A DNA stretch of 64,000 nucleotides. Origin: Niabella sp. (GTDB taxonomy: Bacteria > Bacteroidota > Bacteroidia > Chitinophagales > Chitinophagaceae). The DNA is taken from positions 62,001 to 126,000 of the forward strand of contig NZ_JASLGT010000011.1 of assembly GCF_030150205.1 (NCBI RefSeq), in the 5' to 3' direction. The notes below the pieces were generated by a model that made no database searches, was not told the origin of the DNA, and worked only from the letters and a program-made list of their open reading frames with translations. Shown here one piece after another: positions 18,452 to 25,716 of the stretch (position 1 is its first letter; each line of letters starts with the position of its first letter). The position numbers and the translations under genes are program-made.

Positions 18452-18820
18452 TTATTTTTTTGATTGCTGACGCTTGATCTGTTCCAGTAACTGTTCGAGC
18501 TCTTCAATGCTCAGGTTGTTTTCCTTTACCATAAATGATACAACATTGCTGAAGGAGCCCTCAAAATACCCTTTTACAATCTGCCGCATGGTTTTTTTGG
18601 AATAGTCCTCTTTGCTTACTGCCGGCACATACTGGTGCTGCCTTCCAAACACATTTACCGTAACGAATTCTTTTTCTACCAGTATTTTCAGGATAGTGGC
18701 AACCGTATTCTGATGGGGTTTGGGAGGTGCTAACAGTTCGAGGATCTCCCGTAAGAACATCGGTCCCTGCTGCCACAACGCCTGCATGATCTGTTCTTCG
18801 GCTTTTGTAAGTTGTTTCAT
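18452..18820 (-). CDS. BlaI/MecI-type winged-helix repressor
   Basis: 122 residues, the size of BlaI/MecI/CopY repressors. The N-terminal winged helix is clear: LTKAEEQIMQALWQQGPMFL, then the recognition-helix region HQNTVATILKILVEKEFV and a wing with GRQHQYVPAV. The C-terminal helices (GSFSNVVSFMVKENNLS onward) should dimerise. In BlaR1/BlaI systems the repressor is removed when the membrane protease is activated. It is the first gene of the operon with three M56 proteins, and a palindrome sits about 21 bases upstream of its start, which suggests autoregulation. Confidence 0.92.
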   Translation of the reverse strand: MKQLTKAEEQIMQALWQQGPMFLREILELLAPPKPHQNTVATILKILVEKEFVTVNVFGRQHQYVPAVSKEDYSKKTMRQIVKGYFEGSFSNVVSFMVKENNLSIEELEQLLEQIKRQQSKK

Positions 18821-18841
18821 GAAATCACATTTTGAAGCAAG

Positions 18842-18885
18842 GTAAAACTAATTATTTAGTTTTACAACTATTTTTTTAGTTTTAC
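18842..18885. promoter_or_regulatory. Probable operator of the BlaI-type repressor
   Basis: A perfect dyad has arms GTAAAACTAA (18842-18851) and TTAGTTTTAC (18856-18865) around TTAT. The right arm is repeated exactly 20 bases further on (TTAGTTTTAC, 18876-18885), where it forms a weaker second dyad with AACTA (18866-18870). Two face-matched sites in front of blaI are what cooperative dimer binding would need. Confidence 0.75.
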
Positions 18886-18926
18886 CTTGTGTTTGACGCA
18901 AAGGCCATGAAATACAAGCGTTTTGA

Positions 18927-18958
18927 TTTGTGTGGCTGGCCAAAAACCTGTACTTTTG
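18927..18958 (+). promoter_or_regulatory. trhO promoter (TTTG-N20-TACTTTTG)
   Basis: TTTG at 18927-18930 and TACTTTTG at 18951-18958, spacer 20 bases. A leader of about 77 bases follows before ATG 19040. Confidence 0.7.
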
Positions 18959-19039
18959 CGGTGAAATTTGGTGCAGCCTGTAACTGCCCAATTAAAATTT
19001 TAATTATCACGGTACCCGTGGTTCAAATTTCAAAACACT

Positions 19040-20068
19040 ATGGCATTGCACAACCGCATATCACGGAAGGAGCTAAAAGAGCGCATTTTAAGAGATACTA
19101 CACCACGTACCACCATCTCTTTTTATTGTTATTTCAAAATAGAGGACCCTGTTGCCTTCCGCAATACGCTTTATAAATCGTTTGCTGCTATTGGTGTACT
19201 GGGGCGTATTTATATTGCTTCTGAAGGGATTAACGCCCAAATAAGTGTACCTGCAGACAACCTGGAGCAGCTCCGGTCCGTCTTAGGCCAAACACCGGCA
19301 TTGGACGGGCTTCGTTTGAACATCGCGGTAGACGATGATGGAAAATCGTTTTATGTGCTGGATATAAAAGTACGTGAGAAGATCGTTGCAGATGGCATCG
19401 ACGACCCGGATTTTGACATGTCTAAAAAAGGGAAATATGTAGATGCCGGAGCCTTTAACAATTTAACAAATGATCCGGAAACGATCGTGATCGACATGAG
19501 GAATCACTATGAGTTTGAGGTCGGACATTTTGAAAATGCCATGGAGATCCCCAGCGATACGTTTCGTGATCAGTTGCCGATGGCGGTGGATATGATGCAG
19601 GAACACATGGATAAAAATATTATTATGTACTGCACAGGAGGCATTCGTTGCGAAAAGGCTTCCGCTTACATGCTTCACCGGGGATTTAAGAATGTATACC
19701 ACCTGGAAGGCGGAATCATCAATTATGTGAACCAGATCAAAGAAAAAAATCTGGCAAACAAATTTCATGGCAAGAATTTTGTTTTTGATCAGCGATTGGG
19801 TGAACGGGTAACAGAGGAAATCATCGCTTCCTGCCATCAATGTGGCAAGCCTGCAGACACACATGTAAATTGTGTCAATGATGCCTGTCACCTGTTGTTT
19901 ATTCAATGTGAGGAGTGCAGGAAAAAGTATGACAACTGTTGCAGTACAGAATGTCAGGAGTTTATACACCTTCCGGAAGCGCAGCAAAAGGAAATGCGGA
20001 AGGGAATCGATCTGGGGCGGAATGTATTCAATAAATCCCGATCGCGGCTGAAGGACTTAATAAAATAA
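19040..20068 (+). CDS. trhO: tRNA uridine(34) hydroxylase, rhodanese-domain (TrhO/YceA family)
   Basis: 342 residues. Oxygen-dependent enzyme that forms 5-hydroxyuridine at the tRNA wobble position. The N-terminal acylphosphatase-like domain contains FYCYFKIEDP and IYIASEGINAQIS. The central rhodanese domain has VIDMRNHYEFEVGHFENA and the active-site loop MYCTGGIRCEKAS (Cys coded near 19630). The C-terminal region is Cys-rich (SCHQCG, CVNDAC, CEECRKKY, CCSTEC), a normal feature of the family that suggests metal binding. Longer open frame to the left is not needed; ATG 19040 gives the family N-terminus. Confidence 0.93.
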   Translation: MALHNRISRKELKERILRDTTPRTTISFYCYFKIEDPVAFRNTLYKSFAAIGVLGRIYIASEGINAQISVPADNLEQLRSVLGQTPALDGLRLNIAVDDDGKSFYVLDIKVREKIVADGIDDPDFDMSKKGKYVDAGAFNNLTNDPETIVIDMRNHYEFEVGHFENAMEIPSDTFRDQLPMAVDMMQEHMDKNIIMYCTGGIRCEKASAYMLHRGFKNVYHLEGGIINYVNQIKEKNLANKFHGKNFVFDQRLGERVTEEIIASCHQCGKPADTHVNCVNDACHLLFIQCEECRKKYDNCCSTECQEFIHLPEAQQKEMRKGIDLGRNVFNKSRSRLKDLIK

Positions 20069-20157
20069 TAATGGTAGAATGGCAGGTTCCGTGGTTTTTT
20101 TAACTACCTTGCCATTCAGCCCTTTATTCGAAGTTAACTATATTAAAAACCGGTTTT

Positions 20158-20343
20158 ATGAAACGCTTACTATCTATTCTATTACTGATCTTTCTTACAT
20201 CAGTGCCCTCTCTTTTATTCATTGCCAATCACCGTATGCAGGAAGAAGAAAAAATGGCAACGTACCATCCCGTTCATCAAAGAGGATTGTCGCAAAATGT
20301 GGTTTTATCCTCAACAGTCATTTCCGTACCGGAAGTGCGATAG
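20158..20343 (+). CDS. Possible small exported or membrane peptide
   Basis: 61 residues starting MKRLLSILLLIFLTSVPSLLFIAN, a convincing signal peptide or single membrane helix, then a short polar tail. It is bounded on the right by a strong bidirectional terminator (20 bases after the stop), which supports an expressed unit. I do not recognise it. It fills the 350-base gap between trhO and ndk. Confidence 0.5.
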   Translation: MKRLLSILLLIFLTSVPSLLFIANHRMQEEEKMATYHPVHQRGLSQNVVLSSTVISVPEVR

Positions 20344-20362
20344 GGATGTGGCAAAGAGCATT

Positions 20363-20395
20363 AAAAAGCCGGCTTCTTACAGGAGCCGGCTTTTT
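20363..20395. terminator. Bidirectional intrinsic terminator
   Basis: Perfect 12-bp stem AAAAAGCCGGCT/AGCCGGCTTTTT with a 9-base loop, between the small plus-strand ORF and the convergent ndk gene. Confidence 0.9.
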
Positions 20396-20418
20396 CATTA
20401 TGGAATAGATCCCATTTA

Positions 20419-20838
20419 TTATAATACTCTTTCCAGTCCGCTAAAGAAGAAATCGCCTTCAATTTTGGCATTTTCATCACTGTCGCTGCCATGAACGGCG
20501 TTTTCGCCCAGTGAAGTAGCATATAATTTACGGATCGTGCCTTCTGCTGCCTTTGCAGGATCAGTGGCGCCGATCAGTTCACGGAATGCGGCCACAGCAT
20601 TTTCTTTTTCCAGGATGGCAGCTACAATGGGACCGCTGCTCATGAATTCCACCAGTTCCCCGTAAAAAGGGCGCTCTTTGTGCACTGCATAAAACTCACC
20701 GGCTTTATCTGCCGATAACCGGGTTACTTTTAATGCAACGATTTTATAGCCCTCTTTAATAAAACGATCAATAATTACGCCTGCATGCCCGTTTTTCATA
20801 GCATCTGGCTTGATCATAGTAAAAGTACGATTACTCAT
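20419..20838 (-). CDS. ndk: Nucleoside diphosphate kinase
   Basis: 139 residues. Balances NTP and dNTP pools by moving the gamma phosphate through a phospho-histidine. The family N-terminus is MSNRTFTMIKPDAMKNG, so the start is ATG at 20838; the frame is open to 20892 but that stretch holds the promoter. The active-site histidine is in NAVHGSDS, followed by the usual EI-type ending (here KIEGDFFFSGLERVL). Length is normal. Divergent from nrnA, with the two promoters facing away from each other in 83 bases. Confidence 0.96.
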   Translation of the reverse strand: MSNRTFTMIKPDAMKNGHAGVIIDRFIKEGYKIVALKVTRLSADKAGEFYAVHKERPFYGELVEFMSSGPIVAAILEKENAVAAFRELIGATDPAKAAEGTIRKLYATSLGENAVHGSDSDENAKIEGDFFFSGLERVL

Positions 20839-20864
20839 TTTAAGATTTAATTTAATTTGGCCGG

Positions 20865-20893
20865 CAAATTTAGGAAAAATCCTCCACTCCAAA
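20865..20893 (-). promoter_or_regulatory. ndk promoter (TTTG-N17-TAAATTTG)
   Basis: On the minus strand TTTG (20890-20893) and TAAATTTG (20865-20872) are 17 bases apart. The start codon lies 26 bases downstream. Confidence 0.75.
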
Positions 20894-20906
20894 TCATAGA
20901 TTTACC

Positions 20907-20914
20907 TATTTTTG
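20907..20914 (+). promoter_or_regulatory. -7 element of nrnA
   Basis: TATTTTTG ends 8 bases before the TTG start at 20922. The transcript would begin within a few bases of the start codon. Confidence 0.5.
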
Positions 20915-20921
20915 CGCCTCA

Positions 20922-21929
20922 TTGAAACCAATAACAGACATATTTCCTATTTTAAGACAGCCGGCTAAAGTGGTGATTACCATGCACCAAAAGCCGGATG
21001 CGGATGCTATGGGGTCTTCCCTGGGTTTAGCGCACTATCTTAAAAAGCTGGGACACACGATTACAGTAGTATCGCCTACCAACTGGGCGCCATGGCTAAA
21101 CTGGATGCCGGGGGCCGCTGATGTACTGAACTACGATAAGGAACGGGACAAGGCACAGGCGGCGCTTGCAGAAGCAACCTGGCTGTTTTGCCTGGATTTT
21201 AATATTTTTCATCGCACCAAGAATTTTGAACAGGACCTGTACAAAGCGCAATGTTTAAAGGTATTGATCGATCATCACCGGGAGCCGGATGTCAATTCAT
21301 TTGATTTTGGCATCAGTAACCCGGCAAAGAGCTCTACCTGCGAAATGATCTTTGACCTGATCCTGGCAGCAGGCGATGAAAATATGCTGGATAAAGAGAT
21401 GAGTTCCTGCCTGTACGCCGGGCTTATAGCCGATACCGGTTCCTTCCGGTTCGATGCTACTACACCTGCAGTACACTACATGGCCGCCCGTTTGATGGAG
21501 CAGGGAATCCGGCACACCGAAATTCATAGTTTGCTGTTTGATAATTTCCTGGAAAACCGGCTGCGTTTTATGGGCCACGTGTTTTCGCACCGCCTTGAAT
21601 TTTTCTATGAATACAATACGGCACTGATCGCGATCCCCAAATATGATTTGCTGAAGTATGAAATAAAGACCGGGGATACAGAAGGGCTGGTGAACTTTCC
21701 GTTGTCTGTACAGGGCATTAAGCTGGCGGCCCTGGTCATTGACCGGGAAGAGGAGCGGAAATGGAGTTTTCGCAGCAAGGATAATTTTGATTGCAATACA
21801 TTTGCCCGTACCTACTTTAACGGAGGCGGACATTTTAATGCCTCTGGTGGCGGATCAAAAGACAGCCTGCAGGAAACGGTAAGTAAGTTTAAACAGGCAT
21901 TGAAAGAGAACGAGCATTTATTACAATAA
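20922..21929 (+). CDS. nrnA: DHH-family oligoribonuclease / pAp phosphatase (NrnA type)
   Basis: 335 residues. Degrades nano-RNAs and removes the 3' phosphate of pAp, a by-product of sulfur and coenzyme A metabolism. The DHH catalytic signature is LIDHHREPD at about residue 110, preceded by MHQKPDADAMGSSLGL near residue 21. The C-terminal DHHA1 domain has the glycine-rich GGGHFNASGGGSKDSL. The start is TTG 20922; the next Met (residue 21) lies inside the conserved N-terminal motif and is too late. Confidence 0.93.
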   Translation: MKPITDIFPILRQPAKVVITMHQKPDADAMGSSLGLAHYLKKLGHTITVVSPTNWAPWLNWMPGAADVLNYDKERDKAQAALAEATWLFCLDFNIFHRTKNFEQDLYKAQCLKVLIDHHREPDVNSFDFGISNPAKSSTCEMIFDLILAAGDENMLDKEMSSCLYAGLIADTGSFRFDATTPAVHYMAARLMEQGIRHTEIHSLLFDNFLENRLRFMGHVFSHRLEFFYEYNTALIAIPKYDLLKYEIKTGDTEGLVNFPLSVQGIKLAALVIDREEERKWSFRSKDNFDCNTFARTYFNGGGHFNASGGGSKDSLQETVSKFKQALKENEHLLQ

Positions 21930-21947
21930 TTTAATACAAAAGCAACA

Positions 21948-23009
21948 ATGAAACGATTCAGAAGCATAGGGCTGTTTTTTTTTACAGCGATTACCTTTGC
22001 GGCTTGTAAAAATACAGAGTTTAAGACCTCGCCCAGCGGGCTTAAGTATGCAATAGTTAGCGGAGATGGTAAGGACAGTGCTGCAGAGGGAAACGTACTG
22101 AAGTTAAATATGGTGGTGCGGCTTAGTGGACATAAAGACTCTCTTCTGGCAGATACTTATGGAAAGATGCCTTTCTATTCGGCGGTTCATATACTTCCGC
22201 AGGGGCAGGCCGTATATGATCCATCGGAGTTGTTTCCCAAGCTTAAAAAGGGTGACAGCTTAATTGTGCAGATTTATGTGGATTCTGCGATTCAAAAAGG
22301 TATGCTTCCTGAAGGACAATTGCCTCCGTATTTGAAAAAAGGCGATAAGATTACCTATACATATAAGGTTTTGGAGCTCTTCAAGTCAGATAGTATTGCA
22401 CGGGCCGATTATCAGAAGGAAATGATCAAAAACGCTCCACGTCAGCAAAAGGAACAAGAAGAAAAGCTGCTGAAAATGAAGCAGGAGCGGGATGCGGAAT
22501 GGAAAGCAGAAGAATCCGCATTGGAACAATCCGGAGCGAAAGCCAAGCAAATAGCATTGGTGGAGGATTATCTAAAGAAAAAAGGAATTAACGCCAGCAA
22601 AACTTCATTGGGTGAATTTGTTAAAATAGACAATCCCGGAACGGGAGCCCAGGTGGTGGATGGTAAATATATAACGGTTAAATATACCGGGAAAAAGATC
22701 CTGAATGACAGCACATTTGAAGGCCCCAGCTCATTTACCACCAAACTGGGTATTGGCGGTATCATCCGGGGACTTGAAGATGGATTGAAACAATTCAAGC
22801 AAGGTGGAAAAGGAACTGTTTATATACCCGGTTACCTGGCTTATGGCAAAATGCCGCCCCAGGGTGCACCTTTTGAAGAATATGAGCCCTTGTTCTTCCA
22901 GGTTGAAATTACCGGAATAAGCGACAGCTTGCCTGCTCCTCAAATGCCACCGCTGCCATCGCCGGCTCCAACAGAAAAACAAACGCCCGCTGAAAAGGGA
23001 AAAAAGTAA
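21948..23009 (+). CDS. FKBP-type peptidyl-prolyl isomerase lipoprotein, copy 1
   Basis: 353 residues. Lipoprotein signal with lipobox FAAC (Cys20). The first half (about 25-145, from TSPSGLKYAIV) is a degenerate FKBP-like domain. A charged helical linker (about 150-205) leads to a complete FKBP domain (about 220-325) with VKYTGKKI, IRGLEDGLKQFKQGGKGTVY, IPGYLAYG and a final FFQVEITGI. A Pro-rich tail follows. It should help fold proteins in the periplasm. It is 18 bases after nrnA and first of three tandem paralogues. Confidence 0.92.
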   Translation: MKRFRSIGLFFFTAITFAACKNTEFKTSPSGLKYAIVSGDGKDSAAEGNVLKLNMVVRLSGHKDSLLADTYGKMPFYSAVHILPQGQAVYDPSELFPKLKKGDSLIVQIYVDSAIQKGMLPEGQLPPYLKKGDKITYTYKVLELFKSDSIARADYQKEMIKNAPRQQKEQEEKLLKMKQERDAEWKAEESALEQSGAKAKQIALVEDYLKKKGINASKTSLGEFVKIDNPGTGAQVVDGKYITVKYTGKKILNDSTFEGPSSFTTKLGIGGIIRGLEDGLKQFKQGGKGTVYIPGYLAYGKMPPQGAPFEEYEPLFFQVEITGISDSLPAPQMPPLPSPAPTEKQTPAEKGKK

Positions 23010-23025
23010 TTTTTAAAAAAACGAT

Positions 23026-23068
23026 CCAAACTGGCTGTCTTTATTGTTGAATGAGACAGCCAGTTTGG
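23026..23068. repeat. Perfect 14-bp inverted repeat between FKBP copies 1 and 2
   Basis: Arms CCAAACTGGCTGTC and GACAGCCAGTTTGG around a 15-base loop, 16 bases after the stop of copy 1. No U-run follows directly, so it may protect or process the mRNA or be a weak terminator. Confidence 0.6.
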
Positions 23069-23127
23069 CGTAACAGTTTTCTTTTATGCCAGGCAAAAAA
23101 GCATAGTAAAAATAATATAATAGAAAC

Positions 23128-24120
23128 ATGAAACAACTACAAATAATTGGTCTGTTCCTTCTTACGGCAGTGGCTTTTACTGCCTGCAAGAATACGGAGT
23201 TTAAAACTACTTCCAGCGGACTAAAATATAAGATCTTTGGGAGTGAGGGCAAAGACACATTAACAGATGCCTCTGTATTAAAGATGAATATGACCGTGAA
23301 AGTTAGCGGCCATAAGGATACAGTATTGGCGGATACCTATGGGAAACTTCCTTTTTTTACCGGGGCACGTCCTTATCCGCCCAACCAACCTATTTACGAT
23401 CCTGCTGAGGTATTCAAATTTTTGAAAAAAGGCGATAGCCTGGTGGCTATCGTATACATCGATTCTGCCATAAAGAAGGGCATGTTGCCGGAGGCACAGA
23501 TGCCTCCTTATTTCAAAAAAGGCGACCAGATTATTTATACTTATAAAGTGCTGGATGTATTTAACAACGATAGCCTGGCACGTAAAGACTATCAGGCGGA
23601 GATTGAAAAAATGCAAAAAAACGAGGAGCTGGCTCTGGAGAAATCCGGTGAAAAGGCAAAGCAGACAGCAGAAGTGGAGAATTATCTGAAAGGCAAAAAC
23701 ATTAGTGCGGTAAAAACGCCATTAGGGGCTTTTGTAAAAATAGAAAATCCTGGTACCGGTGCGCCTGTTGCTGATAAGAAATTTGTTTCTGTAAAGTACA
23801 CGGGCAAAAAAGTGTTGAACGACAGTACATTTGAAGGTCCGAACTCTTTTACCACCCAAATTGGGGTAAACGGATCTATACGTGGATTTGAAGATGGGTT
23901 GCGGCAGTTTAAACAAGGCGGAAAAGGAGTGATATATATCCCGGGATTTCTTGCTTATGGTAAAACACCACCCCCCGGATCGCCGTTTAAAGAATTTGAG
24001 CCATTGTATTTTGAGGTAGAAATTACAGAAGTAAGTGATACTATGCCTCAGCCAAAGGCTATGCCGGCAACTCAATTGCCCGTGGAAAAACTTCCGGCCG
24101 CAAAAGAAAAGAAAAAGTAA
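23128..24120 (+). CDS. FKBP-type peptidyl-prolyl isomerase lipoprotein, copy 2
   Basis: 330 residues with the same plan as copy 1: lipobox FTAC (Cys20), degenerate N-terminal FKBP-like domain starting TSSGLKYKIFG, shorter helical linker, and a full C-terminal FKBP domain (VSVKYTGKKVLNDSTFEGP, RGFEDGLRQFKQGGKGVIYI, FLAYGKTPPPGSP). Pro/Lys-rich tail. It is closest to copy 1; both carry the LNDSTFEGP and SFTT segments. The 118-base spacer before it and 111-base spacer after it allow separate promoters. Confidence 0.92.
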   Translation: MKQLQIIGLFLLTAVAFTACKNTEFKTTSSGLKYKIFGSEGKDTLTDASVLKMNMTVKVSGHKDTVLADTYGKLPFFTGARPYPPNQPIYDPAEVFKFLKKGDSLVAIVYIDSAIKKGMLPEAQMPPYFKKGDQIIYTYKVLDVFNNDSLARKDYQAEIEKMQKNEELALEKSGEKAKQTAEVENYLKGKNISAVKTPLGAFVKIENPGTGAPVADKKFVSVKYTGKKVLNDSTFEGPNSFTTQIGVNGSIRGFEDGLRQFKQGGKGVIYIPGFLAYGKTPPPGSPFKEFEPLYFEVEITEVSDTMPQPKAMPATQLPVEKLPAAKEKKK

Positions 24121-24231
24121 TAATCGATGAAAACGGTTTAAACAGTTGCTGAGATCAAGCTTGTTTACAAATGTCGTTTTCGTTGTATGGAGCAACGTAA
24201 TATCTGAATAAAAAATAACACAAAAACAAAA

Positions 24232-25248
24232 ATGAAACAATTACAAACAATCGGCCTGTGCCTGTTTACCGCAGTTGCTTTTACGGCCTGTAAAAATGCA
24301 GATTTTAAAACGACGGCCAGCGGTCTGAAATATAAAATCATTGAAGGCGGAAGTAAGGACTCTACAAAAACCGGCGATGTGCTGAAGTTTCAGGTAATTC
24401 AAAAAATTTCCGGCGCAAAGGATACAGTGATGTATGATTCCTATAATACCATGCCGGAATATATGCCCGTTCAGCAGCTGATGCCCGAACAAGCGAACTA
24501 CAGCCCACTGGAAGTGCTGCCCAAGTTAAGAAAAGGCGACAGCATGATCGCTATTCTTTTTGTAGATTCTCTGATCAGTAAAAAACAAATTCAGGAAGCA
24601 CAAATGCCTCCGTTCCTGAAAAAAGGCGACAAAATAACCTTTACTTTTAAAGTGCTGGAAGTATTTAAGAAAGACAGCCTGGCAATGGCAGACCGTCAGA
24701 AAGAAGGCGAGGCATATCAGAAAAGAGAAGAAGCCAAACAAAAAGCAGTAGTAGATGCATTTGAAAAAGCTGGTGGAAAAGATAAGCAGATCAAGGATAT
24801 GGAAGAATATCTGAAAAAGAAAAACATCACTGCTGTAAAATCGGCACTGGGAACTTTTGTAAAAATAGATAACCCCGGTACTGGTGCACAGGTAGCTGAT
24901 GGTAAATTTGTAACCCTGAAATATGCGGGTAAAACTGTAAATGGCGACAAGCAATTCGATGCCAATACCATGACCGCACAGGTAGGTTCCGGCGGAACGA
25001 TCCCTGGTTTTGAAGATGGCCTGAAACAGTTTAAAGAAGGCGGAAAAGGGGTGATCTATATCCCCGGATTTTTAGCGTATACACAGGGTGCACCTCAGGG
25101 CGCTCCTTTCAAAGCATATGATGCGCTGTACTTTGAAGTAGAGATCACACATGTTGGAGATGCTCCGCAGCAACAGCAGCAGCCCGTTATGCCTGTACCG
25201 CAGGAAGCTCCGAAGGTTGATACTGCAAAGGCCGGTGGCAAAAAATAA
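24232..25248 (+). CDS. FKBP-type peptidyl-prolyl isomerase lipoprotein, copy 3
   Basis: 338 residues, same plan as the other two: lipobox FTAC (Cys20), N-terminal domain with ASGLKYKIIEGG, helical linker (KREEAKQKAVVDAFEKAG), C-terminal FKBP domain with IPGFEDGLKQFKEGGKGVIY. It differs in the active-site region: LAYTQGAPQGAP replaces LAYGKxPPxGxP, and NGDKQFDANTM replaces the LNDSTFEGP segment. The tail has a run of glutamines and prolines. A strong terminator follows, ending the cluster. Confidence 0.92.
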   Translation: MKQLQTIGLCLFTAVAFTACKNADFKTTASGLKYKIIEGGSKDSTKTGDVLKFQVIQKISGAKDTVMYDSYNTMPEYMPVQQLMPEQANYSPLEVLPKLRKGDSMIAILFVDSLISKKQIQEAQMPPFLKKGDKITFTFKVLEVFKKDSLAMADRQKEGEAYQKREEAKQKAVVDAFEKAGGKDKQIKDMEEYLKKKNITAVKSALGTFVKIDNPGTGAQVADGKFVTLKYAGKTVNGDKQFDANTMTAQVGSGGTIPGFEDGLKQFKEGGKGVIYIPGFLAYTQGAPQGAPFKAYDALYFEVEITHVGDAPQQQQQPVMPVPQEAPKVDTAKAGGKK

Positions 25249-25271
25249 GCGTATTTAACCGAATGATTGTT

Positions 25272-25302
25272 AAAGGCTACCCTCAAAAGGGTGGCCTTTT
25301 TT
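25272..25302 (+). terminator. Terminator after the FKBP cluster
   Basis: Stem AAAGGCTACCC/GGGTGGCCTTT with one T-G wobble, loop TCAAAA, followed by a T-run. Confidence 0.85.
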
Positions 25303-25303
25303 A

Positions 25304-25333
25304 TTTGAAATGGTGCGATTGTTGATACTTTTG
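25304..25333 (+). promoter_or_regulatory. trxA promoter (TTTG-N18-TACTTTTG)
   Basis: TTTG at 25304-25307 and TACTTTTG at 25326-25333, spacer 18. The ATG follows 13 bases later. Confidence 0.8.
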
Positions 25334-25346
25334 TAAAAACAAAGAG

Positions 25347-25646
25347 ATGGCAGCTACATTTCAAACACTGATTAATGGCGAAAAACCGGTATTGGTAGAT
25401 TTTACCGCTACCTGGTGTGGCCCCTGTAAAATGATGAAGCCGGTATTGGAAGAGGTGAAGTTGAAGGTTGGTGAAAATGTAACCATTATAAAGGTAGACA
25501 TTGACCAAAGTCCGCAGGCGGCATCCTTTTATCATGTACAAAGTGTACCAACTCTCATACTATTTAAGAAAGGACAGATCGTGTGGCGGCAGAGTGGTGT
25601 ACTGCCGGCTGGCCAGTTAACGGCTGTTCTGGAATCGAATATTTAG
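25347..25646 (+). CDS. trxA: Thioredoxin
   Basis: 99 residues, cytoplasmic. Redox-active WCGPCK at residues 23-28 and the cis-proline segment SVPTLILFKKGQ near 69-80 define a standard thioredoxin that reduces protein disulfides. No signal peptide. It has its own promoter and converges on folP. Confidence 0.95.
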   Translation: MAATFQTLINGEKPVLVDFTATWCGPCKMMKPVLEEVKLKVGENVTIIKVDIDQSPQAASFYHVQSVPTLILFKKGQIVWRQSGVLPAGQLTAVLESNI

Positions 25647-25716
25647 ACAGCAAAAAGGATGCACAGGAAGAAGTGCAGCATGTCTGCAACAGTAATGCGT
25701 CAAAGGAAGGCAACTA

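Noticed and set aside
14307..18820. Beta-lactamase resistance locus (blaR1-blaI-bla)
   Set aside because: There is no beta-lactamase gene and the sensor proteins lack the penicillin-binding domain, so resistance is not supported despite the BlaI/M56 pairing.
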